A DNA stretch of 64,000 bases from Phanerochaete sordida (taxonomy: Eukaryota; Basidiomycota; Agaricomycetes; Polyporales; Phanerochaetaceae), in the NCBI GenBank assembly GCA_019973155.2, contig BPQB01000007.1:772407-836406 (forward strand). Reading direction: 5' to 3'. The number at the start of each line of letters is the position of its first letter. Within the stretch, counting starts at the first letter, position 1. Of this stretch, positions 46,801 through 56,717 are shown piece by piece. Both the position numbers and the translations under genes were made by a program. The notes below the pieces were generated by a model that saw only the letters and a program-made list of their open reading frames with translations, was not told the origin of the DNA and searched no databases.

Positions 46801-47153
46801 ACGGCGGCAGCCACTACGGCCAACCATCCGTCGCGAACCTCGCGCTCCGTAACCCGAACCTGAACATGGGCGGACACGGGATGCAGGGCGGCCATCTCCA
46901 TGACGGCTACGGCAACCCGTACGGCCTCCAGGGCGGCATGCAGGGGCAGGGCTCCCTCTCGCAGAGCCACCTGCAGATGCAGCCGCACTCGATCGACAGC
47001 TACGTGCTGCAGAACGGATCGAGCCACAACAGCCCGGGCATGACGCCACCGCACACACACGCCGGCTTCTCGGGCGCGACGACGTACGGCAACGCATTCC
47101 CCGCCATGGCCGTGAACGACGTGTACCAGCGCGGGTACGGCTACGGCATGTAA
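43886..47153 (+). CDS. PUF4: Pumilio-family RNA-binding protein, PUF4/MPT5 type
   Basis: Six exons (43886-43981, 44133-44727, 44779-44840, 44899-45468, 45521-46606, 46659-47153) encode 967 residues. A disordered N-terminus precedes eight PUF repeats beginning near MRLEDLQGEIPSLCKDQHGC. The RNA-reading triplets seen in order are CR-Q, NY-Q, TR-Q, NH-Q, CC-Q, NY-Q, SN-E and NY-Q (repeats 1-8). By the PUF code this reads A-U-A-U-A-U-G-U, i.e. a 5'-UGUA...UA element in target 3' UTRs. HGTRAVQK and HGCCVLQRCVDHA are typical of yeast Puf4/Mpt5. Such proteins recruit deadenylases to repress mRNAs. The C-terminal tail is Gly/Tyr/His-rich. The last intron lies inside repeat 8. Confidence 0.93.
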
Positions 47154-47582
47154 AATATGGCTCCCTCTCTGGACAGTCCGCGCGGCGACTCGATCTCCAC
47201 TCATAAAGCAGGTCGTACTCTAATCATCCCCCCACTAACCATTCCGACTCGCCGGAACGATACCTATGGCTCATGCTCTCCTTCGGGCTATGTCTCTCCT
47301 TTATCTGCACTGCGTTCGGGATTCGGGCATTCGACTATACTACCATCAACACACCGCATTGTATTATGCACGCATCCGCAATCGCTTTTCTCTGCTTTGA
47401 CGTCTGGTTCCTAACACTCTTATACAACACCATGCTTCTTGCTTGGCATCCCCTGTACAGCGTACTTTCTTCTTGCAGCTCCCATTTCTACACTCCATAG
47501 TTTGTTTTTATAGTACATCATCATTGCACTATTTGTCCTGTGTAGTTATTTCCAATCTATGCATGAAGTACTTTAAATCCCT
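47154..47582. other. PUF4 3' flank
   Basis: AT-richer 3'-UTR-like spacer of about 430 bp. No gene. Confidence 0.5.
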
Positions 47583-49683
47583 GTGCATGAGCCGGATCTG
47601 CAGCAGCTCTCCAGGGTTGCCCTGCGCCACAATGCCCATCGGGCGCCCGATACGGCAACCACGAGGCGGACGGCCTTGTCCTCGACCGCCACCACCGACT
47701 CGCCGCACATGTCCAGCGAGGCGGAGACCACACGCGAGGTACAGACGTCCCTCGCCGCCGACGCTGCGCGTGTTCTCACCTTTCATGTGTTCCTCAGATT
47801 TCGTCCGACTCTAGCGACTCGGGGCGCGAAGTCGTCATTTCACCCCTCGCGCCCTGTCCTCTGCACGAGCTACCCGACAGGCGGCGCGAGCTCGGGCTCG
47901 AGCACCGCAGGCGGCCCCGCTCGCGCCCTGACCCGCGGTACGTGGGCTGGGCCGACCTGCCGCGATTGTCTGCGCAGGCTGCTCCCAGACCTGCGGCACC
48001 GCGCCGCGGAGAGCAGCAAAATGCTGCGCGCGAATCCTCAGAGGAGCGTCCGGCCAGGGCGTCTCCGCGGCCACGACCGATGGTGAACGTCGTCCTTTTT
48101 TTCCTCCCAGATATTCTCGCTGACCAGCATCCAGGCCCGCCGTGGCAGGCCCGCACCGGCAGCCGCGCCGCCGCGCGTGGCGACGCCGCCGAGAGAGCCA
48201 GAGCCGCGCCCGAGGAAGAAACCGCGGAGGGTCCCGCTGCGACCGCCCTCCAGCTCGCCTGAGTCGGAGCCAGACAGCGCGCCGCGGAATGTTGCGCGCC
48301 GGAGGCGCGTCGAGCCTGTGCAGCGCGCGCCGCCGCCGCCGCCGAGCGGACCTCCGCTGCCTCGGAGCGCCATCCCTCTGTCTCCGAAGCAGAGGCTCCA
48401 GCGCGACTGGCAGGCCAAGTGCCGCGCGGCGGGCGCCGCACCGGTCGTGGTGGGCGAGCCCGGCGACGAGGCGGTGCCGGAGCTCGTCGATGGCTTCAGA
48501 TGGATCGAAACAGGATATGATTTGTGAGGTTCTGCTTCTACTGACGTCTCACGACTAGCACTGACTGGCAGCAGAGGCGAGGGTTTCTCCCAAGAGAAAT
48601 TCGAGGATTTCCTTGTGTCGTGCGACTGCGGGGACATCTGCGAAGATGCCGAGGCATGCGCATGCCAGCAGGAGCTACGTGGCGAAGATGGACAGGGGCC
48701 TGAGAGCTGTGCGTATGATGCCAACGTATGCCCCAATTTCTTGACGGATATTTACCAGTATACCTGGGAAGCTGATGAACCGTACAGGGTCTTTTTAAAT
48801 TCGATCGCGACTGGGGCAGCTTGATCATCGAATGCCACAAGGTACGAGGCATTCCTATTTTGCGTACAACTGGCCTCACTAATAATCAACAGAGATGTTC
48901 ATGCCGTCCGACATGCCCCAGTCGTGTGGCGCAGCGGCCGCGAGACGTGAAGATACAGATCTTCAAGACAAGGTATTGCGGATGGGGTGTTAAAGCGCTA
49001 TACGATCTACCGAAGGGTAAGGTGCTCGGCCTATATACAGGGTGCGTCTGGTAACGCCCGGTGAAGATGCACACTAAGAATCGTATTCCCAGGAAATTGA
49101 TGTAGGCGCAGATGACATAGCAGTTACTCCGCCTGTGCTTACCGCTATTTGCTAGCACCCGCGCAGAGGCTGCCGAAGCCAGGGATCCAAATAGATCGTA
49201 CATCTTCGACCTCGATGCACGCGAGACAGATCAAGACGTACAAGAAGACATGAAATATTCTGTTGATGCTTACAAGCAAGGTGAGTAGTATCTGAAAGGA
49301 GAAGACATGCCTCTGAGATCCCAATCGCAGGAAATTGGACACGATTTGTCAAGTAAAGATACTCCTGTTCCCATTTAGCCATATCGCTCATATGGCAGCT
49401 AGCCATTCCTGCGAGTCGAATCTGGAGGTCGTGTCTGTTTTCTGGGATATTCCGGCCAGCGTATGCGATCCATCCAGCTCCTATGCAGGCAATTCATGAC
49501 CTTTCGCAGTCCAACCGCCCCTACCTCGCGTTTGTGGCGAAGGAAGACATCCCGAAGGGGACAGAGCTCACAATAGATTACGATCCGAAAGCAGCGCGCG
49601 ACAAGAAGGGGAAGAGACGGCAAGCTGGTGGGAAGGAGTGTAATTGCGGGGCAAAACACTGTCGCAGGCGTATACCAGTGTAG
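47583..49683 (+). CDS. SUV39/Clr4/DIM-5-type histone H3K9 methyltransferase
   Basis: Eleven exons: 47583-47738, 47798-48082, 48135-48523, 48575-48725, 48788-48841, 48893-49041, 49093-49101, 49156-49280, 49331-49352, 49403-49460 and 49510-49683. They encode 523 residues from the first in-frame ATG, or 481 from the ATG at 47709. The Pre-SET triangular zinc cluster is in [18 protein letters not shown] and [16 protein letters not shown]. The SET domain contains [45 protein letters not shown] (cofactor NHSC) and ELTIDYD. The Post-[11 protein letters not shown] completes the catalytic zinc site. No chromodomain precedes it, as in Neurospora DIM-5. The N-terminal 200 residues are Arg/Pro-rich. Exon 7 is a nine-base micro-exon (Lys-Leu plus parts). 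It would write the H3K9 methyl mark for heterochromatin. Confidence 0.92.
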
Positions 49684-49837
49684 ACAGACTAGGAGGGCAT
49701 AGTAGAGTCGGTAGACGAGTGTACACATCCACATAGCGTGCGTAACAGAACACAAGATACAGGGCGTGAATAACCTAGATCTGTACAGTAACTCAGACAC
49801 CTAGTCAAGAAGACGTACGAGGCAAAGTAGGAATAAA

Positions 49838-51890
49838 TTAATCAGACTTCAGGCGCATCTTACGGAGCAAATTCCAGAGTCCGTGGTGGTGTCCATGGGC
49901 ATCGTGCCCGTTTGCATCAATGAGGAACGAGCCGGGCATGTTGAGATACTCCTCGTCAGACTCGCCGCCAGTGCTGGGCCCGCGAGCGTGCCCGTTGTGC
50001 GCGCGGCCGTTCGACCGTTGTCCCTCCTTGTGCACGTCGAACAGCTCCTGTGGCACCTTCTGCTGAAGCGGCTCGTGCGCGGAGCTCTCATGCTTCAGTT
50101 CGTGGGCGCCCGACTTCTCCGACGGCGCCGGCGTGGCGTCAAGCTTGGGCGACGGTTCTGGGGACGGTTTGCACTCCGGCGCGGAGATGTAGTCCTCCGC
50201 GTGTACGTCGGGCAGCGGCGACTGCTTTGGACGCGGGGTGTCCTCCGGCGGGTGCACCTTGATGTTGCTCGGGAGCTCGGTCTGCCCGGGCGCGCCGCCC
50301 GGCACGGACTCAGGGTCGAGGCCCGCATCCTCCTCGTCATCGTCGTCATCGTCGTCAGAGTCCGCCGCCATCGTGTGCCAGCCGCCGCTGCTCTTGCTGC
50401 TCGTGCTTGTGCGCGAGCCGTGCGAGCCGAAGCGGTGGAGCGCCCGCGCTCCCGCGATGGCGGCCTTCCAGCGCGCACGCGGGTTGAAATGGTCGCGCAG
50501 GCCGCTGAGGTCGTGTTCTGTGGAGGGCTCGTGGCTTGTCAGCCACTACATCACTCTGTTAGCTGATGATCAAGGTAGGGCTGTTCTTTCGACGCACCGG
50601 ATGCTGCAGTGCTTCATCAGCAGTTAGCCGCTTCGCGGGATCTGCGACGACCAGGGATAAGATGAAATCTTTCGCCTCCTTGGAGATGTTTTTCCAGTAT
50701 CGCTCGTGAAACTCAAGTTTCGCAGCCGTCGTCTCTCGAATCAGCTCCTTCATGTCGTCGGATCGGAAAGGCGAATACCCGCAGAGCAGCACGTATGTGA
50801 TGATGCTGTCACAGGTACCGGGAACCATCAGTTCGCGTCAATGCTTGGACTGGCAGAGCACTCACCCAGTCGACCACACGTCGACAGCTTTCCCATGGCC
50901 TTTGTTATTGAGCACTTCGGGAGCGACATAGCCGAAGCTACCAGCTAGTGAATGTAGCTGCTCATCGGGGTCATGCAGATGCTTCGCACTGTATGACAGT
51001 CAGAATACGGGCATATGCGTAAGGGAGACCACTGACATGCCGAAATCAGCGATAACGATGTCCGAGTCGGCATCTCTCGTACGATAGAGGATGTTCTCCG
51101 GCCTGAGTGGTGGAGAATCAGCGCATATAGTGGGATGTGCGGCAATAAATGCGTACTTTAGGTCACGATGAACGATGTCGTGGTGGTGGAGATAAGATAC
51201 ACCAGACAGGATGGAGCGCACAACGTTGACTGCGTCTAATTCGGTGAACTTGCCCTTCTGCGTGATACGCTCGAAGAGCTCTCCGCCCATGGCGAGCTCG
51301 AATGAGAGATAATACTTGGTGCGCGACTCAAACCACTCGTAGAACTTCACCTGCAGATGGGATCAGCGACTGGCGCGTCAGAGGTGGGAACCGGTATGCG
51401 CACGATGTTCTTGTGGTCCAAACCCTTAAGCACGTCCATCTCTCCCCAAACGCTGTCTTCATTTCCCTTAACCTTCTTCTTAGGAATGACTTTCAGCGCC
51501 ACCTCGACGGTGAGACCACTGTCCGGCGTGTGGTTGCGGTGCGAGCCAATTGACAGGAATGATGACTTCGCAGTCGAGCCGCTGTTGTGACTGGGGACGC
51601 GAGACATGGTCTTGGGAGAGGAGCTACCATTGGTCGAGAGCTCGGTGGTGTCTGCAGCAGCAGCAGCACCGTTGCGAGCAATGGGCTCCTGGCCAGCAGG
51701 AACGTGCCATGTCGCTTTCTGTGGCGTCCGAATGTTGGAAATGGATGTTCATGTATAGGACGGTGTGAGTACTCACCATGACCTTTCCGAAGCTGCCTTC
51801 ACCAAGCGTATCATGGATCTCATAGTTCTTCTTCTTGGAGAACGAGGACGGCTGAGGAAGGACTTTCTCCTGGAGAGATAATGACTTCAT
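49838..51890 (-). CDS. Calcium/calmodulin-dependent protein kinase, CaMKI-like, with N-lobe insertion
   Basis: Seven exons (51890-51777, 51718-51404, 51350-51157, 51102-51037, 50988-50866, 50805-50598, 50545-49838) encode 575 residues. The glycine loop [10 protein letters not shown] is separated from the catalytic lysine ([10 protein letters not shown]) by about 60 extra low-complexity residues (poly-Ala, Ser/Thr). Then come HRDLKPENIL, DFG (DFGIAKH), GYVAPEVL and DVWSTG. Right after the kinase lobe, [29 protein letters not shown] is a basic amphipathic helix resembling the autoinhibitory/calmodulin-binding segment. The tail has an acidic [10 protein letters not shown] run and ends LRKMRLKSD. 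The start is the first ATG at 51890; upstream frame extends only from a TTG. Confidence 0.9.
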
Positions 51891-53347
51891 ACTGGGCTTG
51901 CCAGGAAATAGAGGCAAGGAAGGCTGCCTTGGAAAGTGGTATCGAAGTACGGTGGGCTAAGACGTGGGTGCCGCTGCCGGGTGGTATAGTGAGGAAAGCG
52001 AGAGAGACGAGAAGGTACAGGACAGGAAACGAAGGTGAGATGGGGGATTTTGAGGCGAGGCCGGATGGAGTGGAGGACGGCAGCCGTTGTTTCCACTTCT
52101 GCACAGCGTCTCCCTCTCAAAGTGCCAGGCACGGACACCCACGTGGCTGCCCCGGCGCCTCCCACCCTCGCCCAAAGCGGCTCGACAGGTTCGCGCTCAG
52201 CCTCAAAGCGTCCCCCGCCCGTTGACGAGCGCATCCTCCGGCCAGCTGCACGCTTTGCGAGCGAGAGATACACACCGGATACACGTGTTCTCGCGCCCTG
52301 CTAGCCCATGTAAGCACCCTCAATCTGCCCGAATGCGAACGACATGCCTATCCAAGCAGAACACAGCCCATTGTCCCCCTCCGCCGCCTGCGGCTTCACG
52401 CATCCGCAACGAGTCTACAGGGCCCACATGATAGCTCGCCCCGCCCAAACGGAGCATGGGGTGGTCACACCGCATCGTGTCGCCGTCCCACGCGCCCTTC
52501 GCCCTCGGTGGCATACCCGAGTGGCGACCCGCCCTATGGCGTCAGCTCTTGACCATCCGCCTCATCCAGCCTGCCGTGCCACACAGATGCACCCTGCACT
52601 CTGCGCCGTCATCCCAGACTTGAGCCGGCCTATCGTCGGCGACATTGGCGGCGTGCGTGCCCCGCCCTTACTCGCCGCGACACCCGGCGCGCATATCCGT
52701 GCCACTCGTGGAACGTCCGGGCTACACCGCGCCTCGTGCATGTCGTGACTCCCAGGGGAACTCATTGTTCTCTTCACCCGCCCCAGACGGCGTCTGCCTG
52801 CCCCTCCTCCGGATAATCACATCGCGGATTCCAATCCAGATTCATTGTTTGCCTCCCGACAAACATGCATAATAGGCACAAAAACCCGTCGCAAGAATCG
52901 ATGTCTTTGAGGCGTTTGCGATGTACGCTTTCAGGTACTTGTCCAATTTTTGTTATCGACTTCTCGACCGTGTTCCTCATACAGACCTAGCGCTCCTGCG
53001 ATACTCCAGACTTTGCCAGCACCCTCGGAGGCTAAACGGGGGCTAGCCCAATCTGCGTCCTAGACGGCGGCGACCTACAAATGACCGGACTATCCAGGAC
53101 AAGGTGCAAGTGGCGAGCACGATACGGGTGACGGATCCATCTCAGCATCGGTGCATTCAGTCGCTAGCGCCCGGGTGCTTCTTCCGTCCAGTGAAAGGGA
53201 GGACGCACAGAGGGTCCCATTCTGCTTCCGGCCAGGCTGTGCCCATTCAGCGACTGCCCTCGCAAAGAACATATAAAGGGCGATCTGATACGAGCGTGCC
53301 ACCACGCACCTCATCCTCGCTCATCCAGCAACAGACTCATACTCATC
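51891..53347. promoter_or_regulatory. Divergent promoter region, CaMK / HMG factor 2
   Basis: 1.46 kb between divergent genes. A TATA box ATATAAAGG lies at 53271-53279, about 70 bp before the HMG start. No gene seen. Confidence 0.5.
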
Positions 53348-54736
53348 ATGTCTGCCCCCGGACTATACTTTTCCGATTCCGGTGAGACATGCACCTCACA
53401 CTACTCGTCTCAATCGCTCAGTCTATGCTTTGCAGACAACACTGATTCGGACCGCGGCTCGTGCAGCTCATCGCCCGCCACCGACTCCTCGCCGTTCGCC
53501 TTGTTCTCATCCTCCCTTCCTGGCCTGTCGGGTTCCCCTACTTCTTCTGTGTCATCACTTTCCTCGCTGTCACCATCCTCGCCATACACGTCTTCGCTCC
53601 CGACGCCACCTCGAACGCCCAGCAAAGCGAAGAGCGCCAAGATCAAAGCAGGGACCAAAAAGTCGACGCCCCGCCGCCCTCGCTCTCCCGATCACATCCC
53701 CCGCCCCCGTAACGCCTTCATGATCTACCGCTCCGCATTCTATGAAAACAAGGTCATGACTCCCGACGTCGAGCGCGACCACCGCATCATCAGCCGGGTC
53801 ATCGGGATGTGCTGGCGTCAGCTGAACCACGACGAGAAGAGGCAGTGGTTCGAGAAAGCGGCCGAGGAGAAGGAGCAGCACAAGGCCAAGTATCCGGGCT
53901 ACCGCTTCAGACCCCAGTATGGCGGCGAGCCGAAGCAGAAACGCAACGTCAAACGCAACGGTGCCAAGGAGCTCAAGCGCTGCGCTGCGCTCGCGGACGC
54001 CATCCTGAAGGGAGGCGATCGCGACGAGATCCAGAAGATCGCGCAGACGTACGACGACATGCCTGAGGAAGAGCTCGCCGATGCCTACACCACCACCGTC
54101 TTCGACTCGCGCCCCTCCGATGTCGCCACACCTCCCTTCAAGAACCCCTTCAGCAGCCCAGTCATGGAGCCGTCGTTCCTCGAGCCGCAGCCTTCTGCCA
54201 GCGGTCTTCAGCTCACGAACATGGGGTCCGGCGCTGGATGCCACTCCTCGGATGACGTGCGTCGCTCTTCGTTCCCAGACACCGCCTCTTGTACTTACGC
54301 ACCGTAGATCTCGTTGCTGCTTATCAACCACGCACAAGATCTCGCATCGCATGGGCTGGGAGTACAACAACCCCTCGCAGGGCCCAGCACCGCCGCGTGG
54401 GGCATGCAGCTCGGCAGCCAGCCTCTGTCCTCGAGCGCGCCGGCGTTCACGTCACCGCTCGACGCCGCTGCGTACTGCCCGCCTGGCTACAGCGCCTCGC
54501 TGTCCGCCGATCGCGCGAACGGCGGTAGCTGGGCCGTACCCTCGAGCTCGTTCCCGTACGCCACCGAGCCAGTCCCCATGCCGTCCATCTCCAGCTACGC
54601 CGCCTCGATGGGCCGCTCCGAGGCCGGGTTCCACTGGGCGACGACGACGGAGTCTCTGCACCAGGTAGCTCCATCGCAGTCGCTGCCGGCACATCTCCAG
54701 GGCGCCGTCAACTCTGCGTTGTTCTCGCAGTGGTGA
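53348..54736 (+). CDS. HMG-box transcription factor (MATA/SOX-like), copy 2
   Basis: Three exons (53348-53381, 53436-54256, 54308-54736) encode 427 residues. The HMG box runs from HIPRPRNAFMIYRSAFYENK through VERDHRIISRVIGMCWRQLN to EEKEQHKAKYPGYRFRPQYG, followed by a basic KQKRNVKRNG. The N-terminus is Ser/Pro-rich and the C-terminus is rich in Ser, Ala and Gly. The first intron (54 nt) is open and a multiple of three, so readthrough would keep the frame. Its GTGAGA donor and TTTGCAG acceptor make splicing likely. It is a distant paralogue of the HMG gene at 13.1-14.7 kb, sharing box and intron-rich edges but little outside the box. Confidence 0.87.
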
Positions 54737-55225
54737 CCAGGGGCCTTGTTAAGCTTTGTCGCGTTTCTTGTTCGTAGCCCTCTCGGACGTACAGAAAACC
54801 TAAAGGACTGTAGGATATTGTATTTGTAACTAATGGCCGTATAGCTATCGTTATCCTTCAGTTATAGGCTAAATCTCAGTTTCTCATGCTTCTGTATTAT
54901 ACTTGGATGTTTCTTCAATTGTGGAATAGACCTCGAATCCTCGAAATGCGATGCTTCAAACGTACCAGCCTTGTGCATCGATCTCGGCGACAATTGTATC
55001 GCGAGGCTGTGAACACGCTCAGCCCGTCCCTGAGCTTCGTGGCACAACAGTCAAGATACCGAAGCGACAATAGGCATCAGAATTACGATTACCACGGGTA
55101 GGGGGATCAATATTCAATCTGCATCGGTATTGGTATCTCAGGCGCGTCCCTAGGAATGGGAATAGTAGCCAAGGATAACGGCATCTGTTTTCAGAAAAGC
55201 TTGCTACGACCGCTCCGGTGTGCCG
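54737..55225. other. Intergenic, convergent 3' flanks
   Basis: AT-richer spacer of 489 bp. No gene. Confidence 0.5.
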
Positions 55226-56284
55226 TCACGGGCTGTCCTGCAGGCCTTGCGCGACGAACTTGTCAAGTTTCTTCCGCAGTGGGTGGTCAACCCGAACACC
55301 GACTGTCCGAAGCAAGATAGCAAGCTCTCCCGCGAGCCTCCGTCTTTCATCTGCGTCTCCGTCCTCCCCTTCAATCAGCTCCTTCACCGCGCGGGCGAGT
55401 CGCCCCTTGGGCTCTTTCGGCCCGGAGAGCTTGTTCTGCCCGTTCGCCGGCGGTTTCTTCTTCTTGCCCTTGGCCTTCGGGATCGCGAGGAGCGGGTCGA
55501 TTACTTCGGTGCGGAAGCGGCGGAGTGCAAGCGACGAGAGGGGGATAACCCGGTCGAGCGGGCTCGCAGCCTCCGCGCATGCCTCCGCCTGGGCGAGCAC
55601 CTCCGCCGGCGCGCCGTCGTAGAACCCCCACCGCTTCAGCTCCTCCGTCCGTCGCTCTTTCATACGCTTTTGTATCTTCTCCCGCGTGTCGTCCTCCGTG
55701 ATCGTCTTTGCGACGGCCTCGAAGACGTCCGCGAGCCGCAGCCAGCCCTTGTCCTCGTCCACGGCACGCTTCACGTAGTGCCGGTTGACGTAGTTCAGCA
55801 GGCGGTTCACGGACTGCGCGCCGGCACTGTAGCGCGAGAAACAGGGGAGGATATACTGAACCAGAGAGGAGTCGTCGTGCGGCACGCCTAGGAACAGTTC
55901 GCGAGCGGTGTCTGCATAGTAGCGGTCAAGCTGTTCGTAGAGGTCGGTCCCACTTTGCTTGGTCTTGTCTGGTCGCGAGAAGGGAACGGCTGAGAGAGCT
56001 TTGGGGACGTCTGTCGGTGAGTCTGATTGTGACGTGAAGTAGTTGTAAACAGCTGTGTGGAGCCCCATGTGGTACGAGACCTCGATAGCGGGGGCCTTCG
56101 AGAGGTTATTCGTCGGTGAGCGCACGATGTGGTCTAGTGCGGGTTGCAGGTAGCCCCAAAGAGCAGGTAGAGAGGCAGATGGATTCGCGCTGCCAGTAGA
56201 CGGGTTCGGTAGCGGTTTGAGGCTGGTGCCGGTGCTGCTGGTAGACAGACCGGCCACAGCCTCTGATTGCTTGCCTTTCGACAT
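55226..56284 (-). CDS. Cullin N-terminal-repeat-like protein without cullin-homology domain
   Basis: A single exon encodes 352 residues from ATG 56284; a TTG extends the frame upstream but is not a start. The first about 200 residues follow the cullin-1 N-terminal pattern in order: LWGYLQPALDHIV, YHMGLHTAVYNYFTS, GTDLYEQLDRYYADTARELF, LVQYILPCFSRYSAGAQSVN and RLLNYVNRHYVKRAVDEDKG. This half of a cullin binds Skp1/F-box-type adaptors. The chain then runs through a charged region (PKAKGKKKKPPANGQNKLSG) and ends at a stop. There is no cullin-homology domain, no RING-binding segment and no neddylation lysine. No downstream exon supplies them before the convergent neighbour. Confidence 0.8.
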   Translation of the reverse strand: MSKGKQSEAVAGLSTSSTGTSLKPLPNPSTGSANPSASLPALWGYLQPALDHIVRSPTNNLSKAPAIEVSYHMGLHTAVYNYFTSQSDSPTDVPKALSAVPFSRPDKTKQSGTDLYEQLDRYYADTARELFLGVPHDDSSLVQYILPCFSRYSAGAQSVNRLLNYVNRHYVKRAVDEDKGWLRLADVFEAVAKTITEDDTREKIQKRMKERRTEELKRWGFYDGAPAEVLAQAEACAEAASPLDRVIPLSSLALRRFRTEVIDPLLAIPKAKGKKKKPPANGQNKLSGPKEPKGRLARAVKELIEGEDGDADERRRLAGELAILLRTVGVRVDHPLRKKLDKFVAQGLQDSP

Positions 56285-56717
56285 GCGTAGAGCGAATTTC
56301 GCGTCCACACGCAAGCCCAGACACTATGTAGGTGAACGCCATGTTAGTGGGACGAGCAGAGAGGAGGGGGGAAAGCGTACAAGAGAAAGCGGAGGAAGAG
56401 TTGAAAGTGCGAAGGCAGCGATCCGCGAATAGAACTTTGCATCATACCTGGCTCTATTTGGCAACTGTCGCAGGGGCATTCGCCAAAGGAACATGAACCG
56501 CAGACACCGATATCTGCTGCGCTCCCACGCAAAGCCCTGCGGTCATGGCCATGAGCTACGCGTATATGAGATATTAGAGGGACAGCCTCGAGGTCGAAGC
56601 CCCATCGAACGTCACAGGGTAGCAAATTACATTACATACACTAGGCTCGATCCAGGAAGATCCAAAGACTACGACAGATCCAAAACAACGACAGCATACA
56701 CCTGCAGCTAGCAAGGG
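56285..56717. other. Intergenic, cullin-like gene upstream / BTB gene 3' flank
   Basis: 433 bp. No gene or repeat seen. Confidence 0.45.

Noticed and set aside
48083..48110. A 28-nt GT-AG intron (gtgaac...cctcccag) in the SET-methyltransferase gene that would also fix the frame
   Set aside because: It is too short for spliceosomal removal. Using the later acceptor at 48133-48134 gives a normal 52-nt intron, keeps the same frame and leaves a branch-like CTGAC in place.
55226..56314. Upstream extension of the cullin-like frame to 56314 as the start
   Set aside because: The extension begins with TTG; the first ATG in frame is at 56284 and gives a normal N-terminus.
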